Below are positions 6,596-16,900 of a stretch of DNA of 64,000 nucleotides, piece after piece. The position numbers and the translations under genes were made by a program. Every line of letters starts with the position of its first letter. The stretch's first letter is position 1. Under the pieces are notes generated by a model, which made no database searches, was not told where the DNA came from, and saw only the letters and a program-made list of their open reading frames with translations. The stretch comes from Candidatus Competibacteraceae bacterium (GTDB lineage: Bacteria > Pseudomonadota > Gammaproteobacteria > Competibacterales > Competibacteraceae). The stretch is from positions 62,001-126,000 of the forward strand of contig JADJQQ010000030.1 in NCBI GenBank assembly GCA_016712625.1, in the 5' to 3' direction.

Positions 6596-9496
6596 ATGGC
6601 TGACGACCGCTCGATTCTGTTCGCCGATCTGGAGTACGCCGCTGCCCGGCGCGATCCGCAATTCGTGCCGTGGACGCTGGAGTTTCTCCAGCAGCCCGAC
6701 CCGCCCGCCGGTCAGCCGGAAGACCCAGCGGACGATTTCCAGCCGCAACCGCTGCCGCCGGACGCTTGGTCGCTGGAACGTTTGCGCAATACCTTGAACC
6801 CACAAATGCAGTCCGGCAAGACCGCCGAGGAACGGCAAGCATTGCGCGCCGGAGCCTGGGCCGCGTTGCTGGCCACGCCCAACCCGCCGCCGCGCTTGAA
6901 GCTCGGTCAACTCATGCTGGATTTATACGCGGCGGACGATGAACCGGCCCGCGCGCTGCTGCTGGCACTGATCCCGCAAATCCCCGAAAAAGCGCTGGGC
7001 TGGGGCGTCTGGCAAGGTTTTAAGAGCCTCTACAAACAGGCCGAACAGCGCCACGACATGGCGATGCTGGGCGTGTTGTGCTACCGGCTGGACGTGCAAC
7101 CGGTGACTGCGGGCGGGGAAATCTCGCGCGGCACCTGGCTGTACATGCGCCGTCGCGCCTGGCGCTATCTGCGCCAACTGGGCCAGGCGTTGCCGGAACT
7201 ATTTCCGGTGTTCGCCGGACAGGTGATGCGCCACTACCCGGAACCGCAACCGCTCCATCAGTGCTGGATTCTCAATCAAATCTGGCGGCATAAGGAGTTA
7301 GTCGGCCAGACCGATCAGGGCGTTCTCAGTCGCTACGGTCTGCCGGACAAGCTGGAACAACGCGCCTTCGACGAGACCTGGAAAATCAGCCCCGCGCCGC
7401 TGTTGCGCCTGCTGGAAGACGCCCGCAACGCCCAAGTATGCGAGTTCGCCATCCGCAGCCTGGAGCAGGATTTCAAGGACGCCTTGCGCCACGTCGAACC
7501 GGCCTGGCTGGCCCGGATCGGCGCGAAGCCGCTCAATAGCGTCCATGAATTCGTGCTGCGGCTGTTGCGCGATAACCCTGAATTTCATCAATCCAAGCTG
7601 AAAAAACTCGGCCTGCACGATATGGTGTTGGGCCTGCTCTACAGCAATAACAGCCCGGCCCGGCGCTACGCCATCGACTACGCTCGCGCCTATGCCACCG
7701 ATTTGCCGGTCGCGGAGCTGGTCAATCTGGTGCTGAAAAGCACACAGGACGTACAGACCTTCGCCGTGGCGCTGCTGGAACAGCGCCCGCCCGCCGAACT
7801 GGGCGTGCCGACCTTGCTCAAACTGCTGGGCGCTCCGGCCAGCGCCGCGCTGGCCAAGGCCAAACTGCGGCAGGGCTTCAAACCGCAAGACATCACCGCC
7901 GATCAATTCGTTGAAGTCGCGCTCGCGCCCGCCGGGACGAACGCGGGAACAGTCGAACTTCAGATACAGCATCTGATGGAACTGATGCAAAAAGGCGTGC
8001 AAATGGATTTCGAGCGGGCGATCAGCAATCTCAGCAAACGCGGGGGTTCTTCGGCGGCGCTCGATGCGGTGCTTGAATTCTACAAAGAGGCTAAGGTGAA
8101 AGTACCCGCAACCTACTACCGGCAACTGCTGGACGATCCACGCTGCAATCCGCTGGCGCGGCAGCGGGCGTTGAAGGCCCTGTCCGGTTATTCGGGGCGT
8201 GAGATCGGCACGGAATGGCTGCAAAAAGCCCTGCTCGACCCGCAACTGAACTCTACGGTCGCCAACTGGCTGCGCCAAGGCAAATTGAAGGGCGAGGATT
8301 TGGATGTCGAATGGCTGAAAGGACTGGTCATGCGCCCGGCGCTGCGCCCACTGGCCTTGCAACTGCTCGGCGATACGCAACTGGTCACACCCAGTCGCAT
8401 CGGTCTACCGTGGCTGCTGACGATGGCGCGACAGGCTGACCCGGCCCTGCACGAGTTTGCCCATCGTTATCTGCTGCAAGCGTTCCAGCCCGACGATTTC
8501 GCCAGCGACGCGCGCAGCGGCGTCGAGCATCTGTGGGAACTGGCCGCTGGCGCGACCCAACCGGAGCCGGTGCGCCATTTTGCCGCTGCTTATCTGCGGG
8601 CGCAGCATCCGCAACTGGGGCCAAACGATGTGGAAACCCGCGCTTTCCACATCAAGCCCGCCCTGACCGTCGCCGATTATCCCTTGAGCCGGTTGCGGCC
8701 CCTGTTCGACGACCAGCGACCCGATGTGCGCCGCCTGGCGGTCGCCATCGCCCGCGAGGAAGTGCGCCATTGGAACGATCCGGCGCTGTTGTATCGGCTG
8801 GCCGAAAGCCCGCACCGCGAGCCGCGCGGCTTCGGCATCGAAAGCCTGCTGCGACTGGGCGATGCGGCGGTCGAACCGGCCTTGCCGCTGGACTGGCTGT
8901 TGCCGGAGCGGGTGTTTCAGTTGGCCGAGAGCCGGCATAAGGCCGTCCGCGAAACGGCCTTGACCCTGATTCGCCGCCATTACGACCGGCTGGGCGGCGC
9001 GGCGCGGCTGGCGTGGCTGATGGAAAGTCCGCACCGCGAGGTTGGCCTGTTTACCGTGCGTTTGTTATGGGAGCGGCAGCGGCCCCGGACTGCGCCTGCC
9101 TCGGCTCGGCTTCCAGTTGGCGAGGCAGTGCCACCGGCGACGGAATCTTTCGCGGCGCTGGATGAATTGCGGCAATTTTTGCGTAAGACCTTGTTTGGTT
9201 TGCCGCCCGGTCGGCTGGAGCGGCGCGAACTGGATAGCAATCAAGCTGCGCCGGATCGGCCCTGGCCCGCCAGTGTCGGCAAGCGGCGGCTGATCGAGGC
9301 GATTAAAACGCTGGCCTTGAGCGATGCGGCGTTTGCAGAATTGGCAACGCCAATGTTGACGGAATTCCGCCATTCCCGCGCCAAGAACGAATGGCAACAT
9401 TGCGTGGCCGCGCTGGTGCAAATTCGTCGGGCGCATCCGGCGATTCGAGTGGATTTGCCGGTGGGGCAGGTGAATGTCAGATTGCGTAGCGCTTGA
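6596..9496 (+). CDS. HEAT/ARM-repeat protein of the retron operon (966 residues)
   Basis: An all-helical, Leu/Ala/Arg-rich protein built of tandem HEAT-like helix pairs over most of its length, for example RPDVRRLAVAIAREEV and HREPRGFGIESLLRLG near residues 705-765. I see no Walker A, nuclease, protease or membrane motif, so it looks like a scaffold or a sensor/effector without a recognisable enzyme domain. Retron systems pair the RT-RNA complex with a toxic effector. In the type XIII set as I recall it, the partners are a SWIM protein and an ARM-repeat protein, and this gene fits the latter. It follows the WGR gene by 9 bases. The region after it becomes AT-rich, marking the end of the core operon. 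Confidence 0.85.
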   Translation: MADDRSILFADLEYAAARRDPQFVPWTLEFLQQPDPPAGQPEDPADDFQPQPLPPDAWSLERLRNTLNPQMQSGKTAEERQALRAGAWAALLATPNPPPRLKLGQLMLDLYAADDEPARALLLALIPQIPEKALGWGVWQGFKSLYKQAEQRHDMAMLGVLCYRLDVQPVTAGGEISRGTWLYMRRRAWRYLRQLGQALPELFPVFAGQVMRHYPEPQPLHQCWILNQIWRHKELVGQTDQGVLSRYGLPDKLEQRAFDETWKISPAPLLRLLEDARNAQVCEFAIRSLEQDFKDALRHVEPAWLARIGAKPLNSVHEFVLRLLRDNPEFHQSKLKKLGLHDMVLGLLYSNNSPARRYAIDYARAYATDLPVAELVNLVLKSTQDVQTFAVALLEQRPPAELGVPTLLKLLGAPASAALAKAKLRQGFKPQDITADQFVEVALAPAGTNAGTVELQIQHLMELMQKGVQMDFERAISNLSKRGGSSAALDAVLEFYKEAKVKVPATYYRQLLDDPRCNPLARQRALKALSGYSGREIGTEWLQKALLDPQLNSTVANWLRQGKLKGEDLDVEWLKGLVMRPALRPLALQLLGDTQLVTPSRIGLPWLLTMARQADPALHEFAHRYLLQAFQPDDFASDARSGVEHLWELAAGATQPEPVRHFAAAYLRAQHPQLGPNDVETRAFHIKPALTVADYPLSRLRPLFDDQRPDVRRLAVAIAREEVRHWNDPALLYRLAESPHREPRGFGIESLLRLGDAAVEPALPLDWLLPERVFQLAESRHKAVRETALTLIRRHYDRLGGAARLAWLMESPHREVGLFTVRLLWERQRPRTAPASARLPVGEAVPPATESFAALDELRQFLRKTLFGLPPGRLERRELDSNQAAPDRPWPASVGKRRLIEAIKTLALSDAAFAELATPMLTEFRHSRAKNEWQHCVAALVQIRRAHPAIRVDLPVGQVNVRLRSA

Positions 9497-9526
9497 CTTC
9501 AAATAAAAACAGTTCAGTTTGCCCTT

Positions 9527-9715
9527 ATCAAAGTCGGCGATACGCTGAAAATACTGAAGGCAGATGGCTGGTATCTTGTCGCTACTGTTGGAAGCCACCG
9601 ACAATTCAAACATCTGAGCAAATCAGGGCGTGTTACTGTGCCGGGCAGACCAAGTGACGATTTAACGCCAGGTACCGAAAACAGTATCTTGAAACAGGCG
9701 GGCTTGAAAAAGTGA
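9527..9715 (+). pseudogene. hicA: HicA-type toxin reading frame without a normal start codon
   Basis: The frame reads KVGDTLKILKADGWYLV, then GSHRQFKH with the conserved HicA histidine, and ends SILKQAGLKK, about 62 residues, the usual HicA length. At the expected first codon there is ATC (9527-9529) instead of ATG. No ATG, GTG or TTG occurs in frame between it and the stop of the HEAT gene. It is therefore either inactivated at the start or started from a very weak codon. HicA proteins are small mRNA interferases with a dsRNA-binding-like fold. It sits 13 bases before a hicB, the normal hicAB order. Confidence 0.7.
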
Positions 9716-9728
9716 TGAGGGCTTTTCC

Positions 9729-9941
9729 ATGCGTTATGCAGTAGTGATTGAAAGGGCCAAAAACAATTATGCGGCTTATGTGCCTGACTTGCTCGGTTGT
9801 GTAGCAACAGGCAAAACTGTCAAAGAGACTGAAGCTCAAATTCAGGAAGCCATTCAATTCCATTTACGGGGTATGCGAGAAGATGGTTTGGCGATTCCAG
9901 AGCCTTCCAGTCAGGTAGCATATATCGAAGTGGCTGCCTAA
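9729..9941 (+). CDS. hicB: HicB-type antitoxin (copy 1)
   Basis: The 70-residue protein begins MRYAVVIERAKNNYAAYVPD and contains PDLLGCVATGKTVKETEAQI, the partial RNase-H-like fold of HicB antitoxins. It lacks a C-terminal DNA-binding domain, so it is the short form. A GATGAGG ribosome site precedes the ATG. It would neutralise the HicA encoded just upstream, whose start codon is damaged. A second, broken copy with about 75% identical residues lies at 10212-10424, so the antitoxin has been duplicated in tandem. Base composition is clearly more AT-rich than the retron genes on either side. Confidence 0.85.
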   Translation: MRYAVVIERAKNNYAAYVPDLLGCVATGKTVKETEAQIQEAIQFHLRGMREDGLAIPEPSSQVAYIEVAA

Positions 9942-9957
9942 GACTCGAAGAACAAAA

Positions 9958-10179
9958 ATGAAACTAAATGACCAATATCATAAATGGATTGAATGGAGCG
10001 AAGAAGATCAAACCTACATCGGCAAATGCCCCGATTTAATCACGGGGATTCATGGCGATAATCCCACCCAGCTTTACACCGAGCTATGCGAAGTCATAGA
10101 GGACGTGATTCAGCATTTTGCCAAGGAAGGACGAAAACTACCTGCCCCTAAAATTCGTCCTATGCAGGAAGTAGCCTAA
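9958..10179 (+). CDS. HicB-like small protein
   Basis: 73 residues, starting 16 bases after copy 1. The pattern YHKWIEWSEEDQTYIGKCPD followed by a Gly-x-x-Pro turn and a helix (YTELCEVIEDVIQHFAKEG) resembles the HicB_like fold, though it diverges strongly from the flanking copies. No partner HicA is encoded beside it. It may be an orphan antitoxin or an RNase-H-like fold protein recruited for another task. Confidence 0.65.
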   Translation: MKLNDQYHKWIEWSEEDQTYIGKCPDLITGIHGDNPTQLYTELCEVIEDVIQHFAKEGRKLPAPKIRPMQEVA

Positions 10180-10211
10180 AATAGGTGGTACAAGATAATA
10201 GGAGCCTTTTT

Positions 10212-10424
10212 ATGTTCTATGCAGTGGTCATTGAAAAATCCGAAAACAATTATGCGACTTATGTTCCTGATCTTCCGGGTTGTTTAGCTACAGGCCAAAC
10301 TGTGGAAGAAACCGAAATGCAAATAAAAGAAGCCATTCAACTTCATTTACAGGGTATGTGAGAAGATAGTTTGCCGGTTCCAGAACCTTCCAGTCAGGTA
10401 GAGCATATCGAAGTGGCTAGTTAA
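10212..10424 (+). pseudogene. Second hicB copy, interrupted by a premature TGA
   Basis: Translation gives MFYAVVIEKSENNYATYVPD and continues parallel to hicB copy 1 until codon 50. There, TGA at 10359-10361 replaces the CGA (Arg) of copy 1, a single C-to-T change. The remaining 20 codons stay in frame and end at TAA 10422-10424 with sequence matching copy 1 (PEPSSQVEHIEVAS). A ribosome site (GGAG) is intact. A 49-residue truncated product could still be made. Confidence 0.85.
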
Positions 10425-10427
10425 ATC

Positions 10428-10835
10428 ATGAAAAAACTCATTTTGATTTCGATTATTATAGGCGTTGGCTGGTATGGTAACTATTTATATAAGCAACGCT
10501 ATGAAACAATCCCAGAACAGCAAACTTCTTCTGATTCAGCCTATAAAAAATCAATTAAGTGCATCACTAGAGATGGCCGAACTTTTTACGGAGATGTTCC
10601 TCAAGGAACAGAATGTATACAGGAAAAAACAATAGAGGGTGTATTGACATTAGTCCCCTCAAAAACTTCTGGCAGAGTAGCAATAACCACAAGTTTCAAA
10701 TGTGATGGCCGAACGCATTGCTCTCAGATGACCTCGTGCGAAGAAGCAACTTTCTTTTTACGAAATTGCCCTAATGTAAAAATGGATGGAAATAATGACG
10801 GGATTCCCTGTGAGAAGCAGTGGTGCAATCGATAG
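10428..10835 (+). CDS. Membrane-anchored or secreted Excalibur-domain protein
   Basis: 135 residues. Residues 1-20 form an N-terminal hydrophobic segment (signal anchor) after MKK. Residues ~90-135 hold an Excalibur-type motif with regularly spaced cysteines (FKCDGRTHCSQM, CEEATFFLRNCP) and the calcium-binding-like DGNNDGIPCE loop, ending in a further Cys. Such domains occur beside thermonuclease-type nucleases and in extracellular proteins. No nuclease domain is present here, so the function is unknown. The middle (KSIKCITRDGRTFYGDVP) resembles a DUF4124-like strand pair. Composition is AT-rich, unlike the neighbours, which suggests recent acquisition together with the hicAB patch. Confidence 0.7.
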   Translation: MKKLILISIIIGVGWYGNYLYKQRYETIPEQQTSSDSAYKKSIKCITRDGRTFYGDVPQGTECIQEKTIEGVLTLVPSKTSGRVAITTSFKCDGRTHCSQMTSCEEATFFLRNCPNVKMDGNNDGIPCEKQWCNR

Positions 10836-10915
10836 ACATTCTTAAAATTAAATCTGAATACTTTGTTTTGCTGATATTGCCATCAAGTGAAATTGCTCTC
10901 TAAAAGGAATCGCCC

Positions 10916-13900
10916 GTGGCCAAACAATACGCGCCCCAAATTGAACGCCTATTGGCCGTCGCCGCCGGCGGCAAACTCCTGGCCGTGGGAGGTCGTCGCG
11001 ACGCGGCGGGCGTCACTCAATCCAGCGTTCACCTGCTGCAACTGCCGAAGCTCACCGCTCGTTTCAGCGCACCGCTGGACTCCGCCGCCACCGCGTTGGC
11101 GTTCAGCGATAACGGCTTGCTGCTGGCGGGCACGGCGGATGGCGCATTGGCACTGTGGCGCACGGACGGCAAAGGCGAAACGCCGGACGCCCAGCAAGCC
11201 GCCCACAGCGGCGCGGTGCGCGGATTGGCGACGCTCGGATCCCAAGTGGTCAGTGTCGGCGAGGACGGTGTTCTCAAGCTGCATGAGATCGTGACCGAAG
11301 GCGAAAAACTCCACTTGCGCGAAACCGCCCAGCGTCGCTTGAGTGAACAGCCCTTGCACGTCGTGGTGGTGGATGCCGCCAGTGCCTGCGTGGCCGCCGC
11401 CGGAGCCGATAACACGATTTGCGTCCTGCCGCTGGCGAAGCTCGCTGATGCCGACATCCGCGCCATGCCCTGCGGTGAACGTGGCATTTTCGCGCTGGCC
11501 TTCACCGGCGATGGCCGCATCGTGGCCGGTTGCGGCGATGGCTCGATCCGGGTTTGCTTTCTGGAAGGCGCGATTGACGAAGAAGACCGCAGCGGTGATG
11601 CCGCCCATCAGGGACCGGTGCGCAGTCTGCTGTTCAGCGCCGCGCTGAGCGACGAGCAAAACCGCCCGTTGCCGCGCCGCCTGTTCTCGCTGGCCGAAGA
11701 TGGCGAACTGAAAATCTGGACGCTGGATCAGCGCCGCAAGCCGCGCACCATCCCCATCGGCCGCGCCGCCCGCGCCCTGGCGCTGTTCGACCCCCAGCCG
11801 CAAGCCAAGCCGGAGCAGCGCGGTGGAACGCTGGTCGCCGTCACCGAACAACGGCACATCTGGCTCAGCGCGGTCGATCAAAACGGCAATCCATCCGGCA
11901 ATCCCGAAAGCTGGGATTCCCGCTTGCAACGGCTGTTGGATGAGGTCAAAAGCACCCGCTCCTCGTCCGCCACCCTCGAAGCGCTGGCGCAACTGGCCGA
12001 GGACGAAGCGCGGGAAGGCTTGGACTTCGTACTCACCCAAGATTCCCGCCCGCCGCAACGGATCGAAGCCGCGCAATGGCTGGGCAGGACCCAACGCCGC
12101 CGCAGCCGTCCGGCGCTGGCCCAGGCCCTGAACGATGATAACCCCGGCGTACGCAAGGCGGCGCTGACGGCGTTGGAGCAGATCGAAACCGACAACCCGC
12201 TCGCCGCGCTGCAAGCGGCATTGAGCAGCCGTCATGCCGACCTGCGGCTCTACGCGGTCAAGCAACTGACGCAACGGCGGCAAGCGTCGCCGCTGATCCC
12301 GCGTTGGCTCAATGAGCGGCTCAGCGATGGCGATGAAAAAGTCCGTGAAGCGGCGCTCGACGCCTTGCTGGCGCTGGAACCCGAAACCAGTGTTGCTCCT
12401 TTACACAGCGCGTTCGAGCGCGGTTCGCCTGACATCCGCCGCGCGGTGCTAATCCGTCTGGGTCGGCGCAACCTCGGCGCGACGGTGGACGGTCGCCGCC
12501 TGCTCGATCAAGCGCTCAATGATGAGACGTTCGAGGTGCGCCGCGCCGCGTTCTGGATCGGCGTCATGGCGCAGCCCGCCTTAGCCGCTCGACTGCGCGG
12601 CGAGGGCAGCGACATTGCCAAAATTCTCGACGACTTCAAAGCACAAGGCGTCAGCGAGACCAGCGCCGCGTCCGATGCGCAAACGGAACAGTCGCTCGAA
12701 CCTTTATTCACCGCCCTGGCCTGCCGCCAGCCAGACATGGCCTTGCAAGCCGCCTTGTGTTTGAGCTGGCTGGGCGACGAACGGGCCAGCGGCGCGCTGT
12801 TACAACTCAGCCGCGAACCGAACCCCGCGATGCGCCGCCAGGTCACGCGCTTCCTCACCCCCGCTATCGGCAATCTAGCGGGCGATCAGCGCTTGCGCGA
12901 ACGCCTGCAATGGCTGTTGAACGACGCAGACGCCCAAGTCCGCGCCGAAGCTTTCGACGGCTTGCTGAAGCTGGCCGAACCGGAAGGCCCAGCTGGCGAC
13001 ATCGACCTGGCTGAACGCGCCTTGCGCACCCAAGCCGGGGAAATCCGCACTCGCGCCCTGCAACTGCTGGTCAAGCACGGCGCGACTGCTCCCACCGAAT
13101 TGGCGAACCGCATCGACGGCCTGCTCGGTCACGCCCTGGACGATGAAGCCGAAGACGTACGGCGCGAGGCGATGCGCACCTTGTGGGCCTGGCATAGCAA
13201 GCGCCCGGAAACCACCTTACGGCGGGCGGTCGCTTCGGTGCATGCCGACGTGCGGCGCTGGGCGGTCGAGGAGCTGGCCCGGCAACTGCGCCAGTCTCGC
13301 GCCTGGGCCAAGGACTTGCTGCTGGCGCGGGTCGGGGATAGCGCCGCCGAAGTGGGCCTGGCCGCTTACGAAGCGCTGACCAAGGAAGACGCCGACAAGA
13401 AACGGCCCGAATACCACCTGGCCGCCCTCAACTCGCCCGCCGCCGAAGTCCGGCTGGCCGGGCTGAAAGGCGCGTTGGACGCCTCGTCTGCCGAGACCTT
13501 GCGCAGCCGCTTGATTGAACTGCTGCAAGTCGAGGATGCGGTGCAATTCATTGCCGCCATCGAAGCCATTGACAAGTTGTTGCCGACCGACGCCCACGCC
13601 TTCGCCCTGGCCTTCGACAGTCCATTTTATTTGCTGCGAGTGCGGGCGGGCGAGTTGTGCGGCAAGCGCCGCGATGCCCGCGCGGTCGGGCCGATGCAGG
13701 CGCTACTTAGCATCACCCCAGCTTCGCGCGATCGGCCCAGCGATAGTCTGCGCCAGCGCGCCGCCAGCGCCTTGGCCGATGTCGGCGACCCGGCCAGCAT
13801 TTCGTTTTTGACAGCGCTGCTGAACGACGACGATCCGCTGGTGCGCGAACACGGCGCGCGGGGTCTCGCCGCCGCCTGTCAAAGCGGCAACCCGCAACCA

Positions 13901-16900
13901 TTGGTGGAGGCGCTGGCCCATGCCGATCTGGCGGTGCGCAGTTGGGCCGCTGATGGTTTATCGAAACTCGGCGATAGCCGCGCCCTGCCGGTGCTGGCCG
14001 GAACCCAACGCCACGAGCATCTGCCGATCCGGCGCGGCGCGCTGTTCAGCTTTGTCGCCCTCGGCGGCGATGGCATACAGGGACTGCTGCAAGGGCTGGA
14101 AGATAGCGAACGCGATGTGCAGGAACTCGCCTTCGCCGTGATCGTCGCCCGCGACATCGCGCTGGCCCGCGCCCACCTGCAACCTGATTTAGTGCTCAGC
14201 GCCTTGAGCGCCGGATCGCCGGAAATCCGCTATGCCGCCGCCCGTGTGCTGGAAGCACGCCTGCGCGACGAGGATTTGGGGCAATGGGGTTTGGAACTGA
14301 TTGGGCCGCGCCAGCCGGAAAAAGCCAGCGACATGCGCAATTGGCCGGAATCGAGTCAACGACCGCGCTTGTTGAACGCCGTGGTCAACGCGCTGGCCAG
14401 CGACTCACCAGCTCGCCGCTACGCCGCTGCCCAGATTCTGGGGCTGCGCCCGCAGCCGGAAAGCTTCTGGCGCGAGGCCAAACGCTTAGCGGAAATTGCC
14501 ACCAACCACGCTCCACCGCCGACCGCGCCCGAAGCCGAAACCCGGTTGGAACGCAAGGCCGGCTGGATCCGTGGCCTGTTCGGTCGCCCGCAAAAAGCGG
14601 ACGCCGGTTCCGCCACCCAACGGCTGTTGACGGTGTTGCGCTTTGCGGGCGGCGGCCGTCGCCCTCCGAAAGACGGCCAGGCCAGCGCCACCGAACTGTG
14701 GCGGCTGGCGTTTGGGACGTATGCCGGGCTGATCCGGCAAGCACCGGTCACCAAAGGGCCAGATGATTATCAGCGGGTGCGGCGCGACTGCATCGCTCGT
14801 TTGGCGGTTTTGGCCCAACAGCCCGATATCGGCCGGGACGCCGTGTTGCCGGTGCTGCGCCAAGCCTTGAGCGACCCGCATCATCTGGTGCGCCAGGCCG
14901 CGTTGAATGCCTTGCTGGAATTGCATCCGGCGCAACCGCTGGAGCCGCTGGCGCTGGCCTTAAATCTGGATGCCGCCGATATTGGCCGCGCCGCATTCGA
15001 CAAGCTGCTGGCCGCCGCTGCCAACGGTGATACCCAAGCAAGCGAACTGGCGCAAGGCGCGGTCAACGCCGCCAGCGCCGAAGTCCGCCGCCACGCGCTG
15101 GAGCAACTGCCCCGACTGTATCCAGCGGGCAGTCTGGAACCGTGGCTGCTGGCGTTGAACAGCCGTTTCGACGATTTACGCCTGACGGTGGTGGACCGGT
15201 TGCTGGACGCCACCGATCCGCGAGTGGCGGCGGCGCTGACCCGCGCTCTGGAAAGCGAGCATGAGGAATTGCGGCTGCGCGCCGCCGTCGGGCTGGCGCA
15301 ACGCGGCGAACCGCTGGCGCTGGATGTATTGTCGGCTACCTTGCGCGCTGAACCGCGCCCCGCCAGCCGCGCGCTGGAAGCGTTAATCACGCTGGCCCAC
15401 GCCAGACCGAACCCGCAAACGGCGGAACGCGCCGCCCATGCCATCGTCGCCCGTCTGGATGACGATCCCGATAAAACCGCCGACCGTTCCGCCTTGCTGC
15501 GCGCTCTAGGCCGCATCGGCCATCTGGCCGCGCTGCCGCTATTGGGGCGTGGCTTGCTGGACAAGGAACAAGTCGCCCAGCACGGCTTGATGCTGGATGT
15601 CCTACTGCAACTGTTGCGCGATCCGGCGCAACCGGAACGGAAACGCGCCGACGGCCAGCGTTATCCGAATTATCGGGAAGAACCGGCGCTGCAAGCCCTG
15701 CCGCCGCTGCTTGATCACGATAATGTCGCGGCCCGCGCCCGCGTGGTGGATGCGCTGGGTGTAGTGGATTCCAAGCAGGCCGAAACTTTACTGGTGCGAC
15801 TACTAGACGACCGTAATGAGGCCATCCGGGCGCAAGCCTGCGCGCAATTGGCGCAGCGCATCGTCATCGGCGTGCCCGGCGCGAGTCTGGAGCCGCTGAC
15901 GCGAGCACTGGCCGGTGGCCGCCGTGAGCTGCTGCTGGCCGCCGGCGAAGGGCTGGCCAAGCAACAGCGCCCGGAAGCGTTTCAACCCCTGTTGCTGGCC
16001 TTCACGGCAGGATTGGAGCCAGAACGGAAACGCGCGATCGCCGCACTGGGCGAATTGGGCGACCGCCGGGCGTTGGAGTACTTGGAACCGTTGCTCGATC
16101 CTCGCGCGGACATCCCAGCGGATGACCGAGCGCTGGCCCCGGACGCCACCGAAGCGCTCGGCGCGTTGCTGTCGCGTCTGACCGATGCCGACGAACACCA
16201 GCGGGTGCGTGACCGTCTGGAACGGCTGGCGCGCGAGGGCGCCGGTGAACTGCGCGGGCGCGCCCTGCGCGGCTTGCGGCGGGTCGGCGACGAGCGCAGT
16301 CGCGCCCTGTTGGAACCACTGGCCAGCGATCCCTATGAAGAAAGTGCTATTCGCCAGCGCGCCGCCGCCGAACTCGGCCAACTGGGAGTCACCGCCTCGG
16401 AACCGGTGTTGGAAACCCTGCTGCACCAGCGCGACGCCGGATTGCGCCGGGCGGGGCTGGATGCCTTGCAAAAGCTGTATCCGAGCAACGCCACTCAGGT
16501 CAATCTGCTGGCTTTGAACAGTGCATACGCCGAAATCAGCCGACCCGCCGCCCGGTTTCTGGCGCGGCAAGGCGATCCCGACACCCTGACCCAACGGCTG
16601 GGGGTGGTGAAGGATCAGCAAGTCCGGCAGCGCTTGCGGCGCGGGCTGATCCGCCGCCAGAGTTTCTCCAGAGACTCCTTGCGGAGTCTGCTGCAAAACG
16701 ACTCGGCGGCGACACGGGCCGAAGCGGCCTGGATTGCCGGCAACAGCGGCGATTCTGAACTGGCGGGCGCGGTGCAAACCGCTTTGCAGCGAGCCGCCGA
16801 CGGCTGGCGGCAGGCGGAGAAAAACCACTGGGGCGAGCAGGCCGCGAGCGAGGCGCAGGCGTGGCAAGCTGGTTTATGGGCCGCCCGACAGTTGCGGTTA

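Noticed and set aside
10949..16867. Several long antisense ORFs across the giant HEAT gene (e.g. 10949-12283, 15803-16867, minus)
   Set aside because: They mirror the GC-rich codon pattern of the sense gene and translate to Gln/Arg/Gly-rich text without any family motif.
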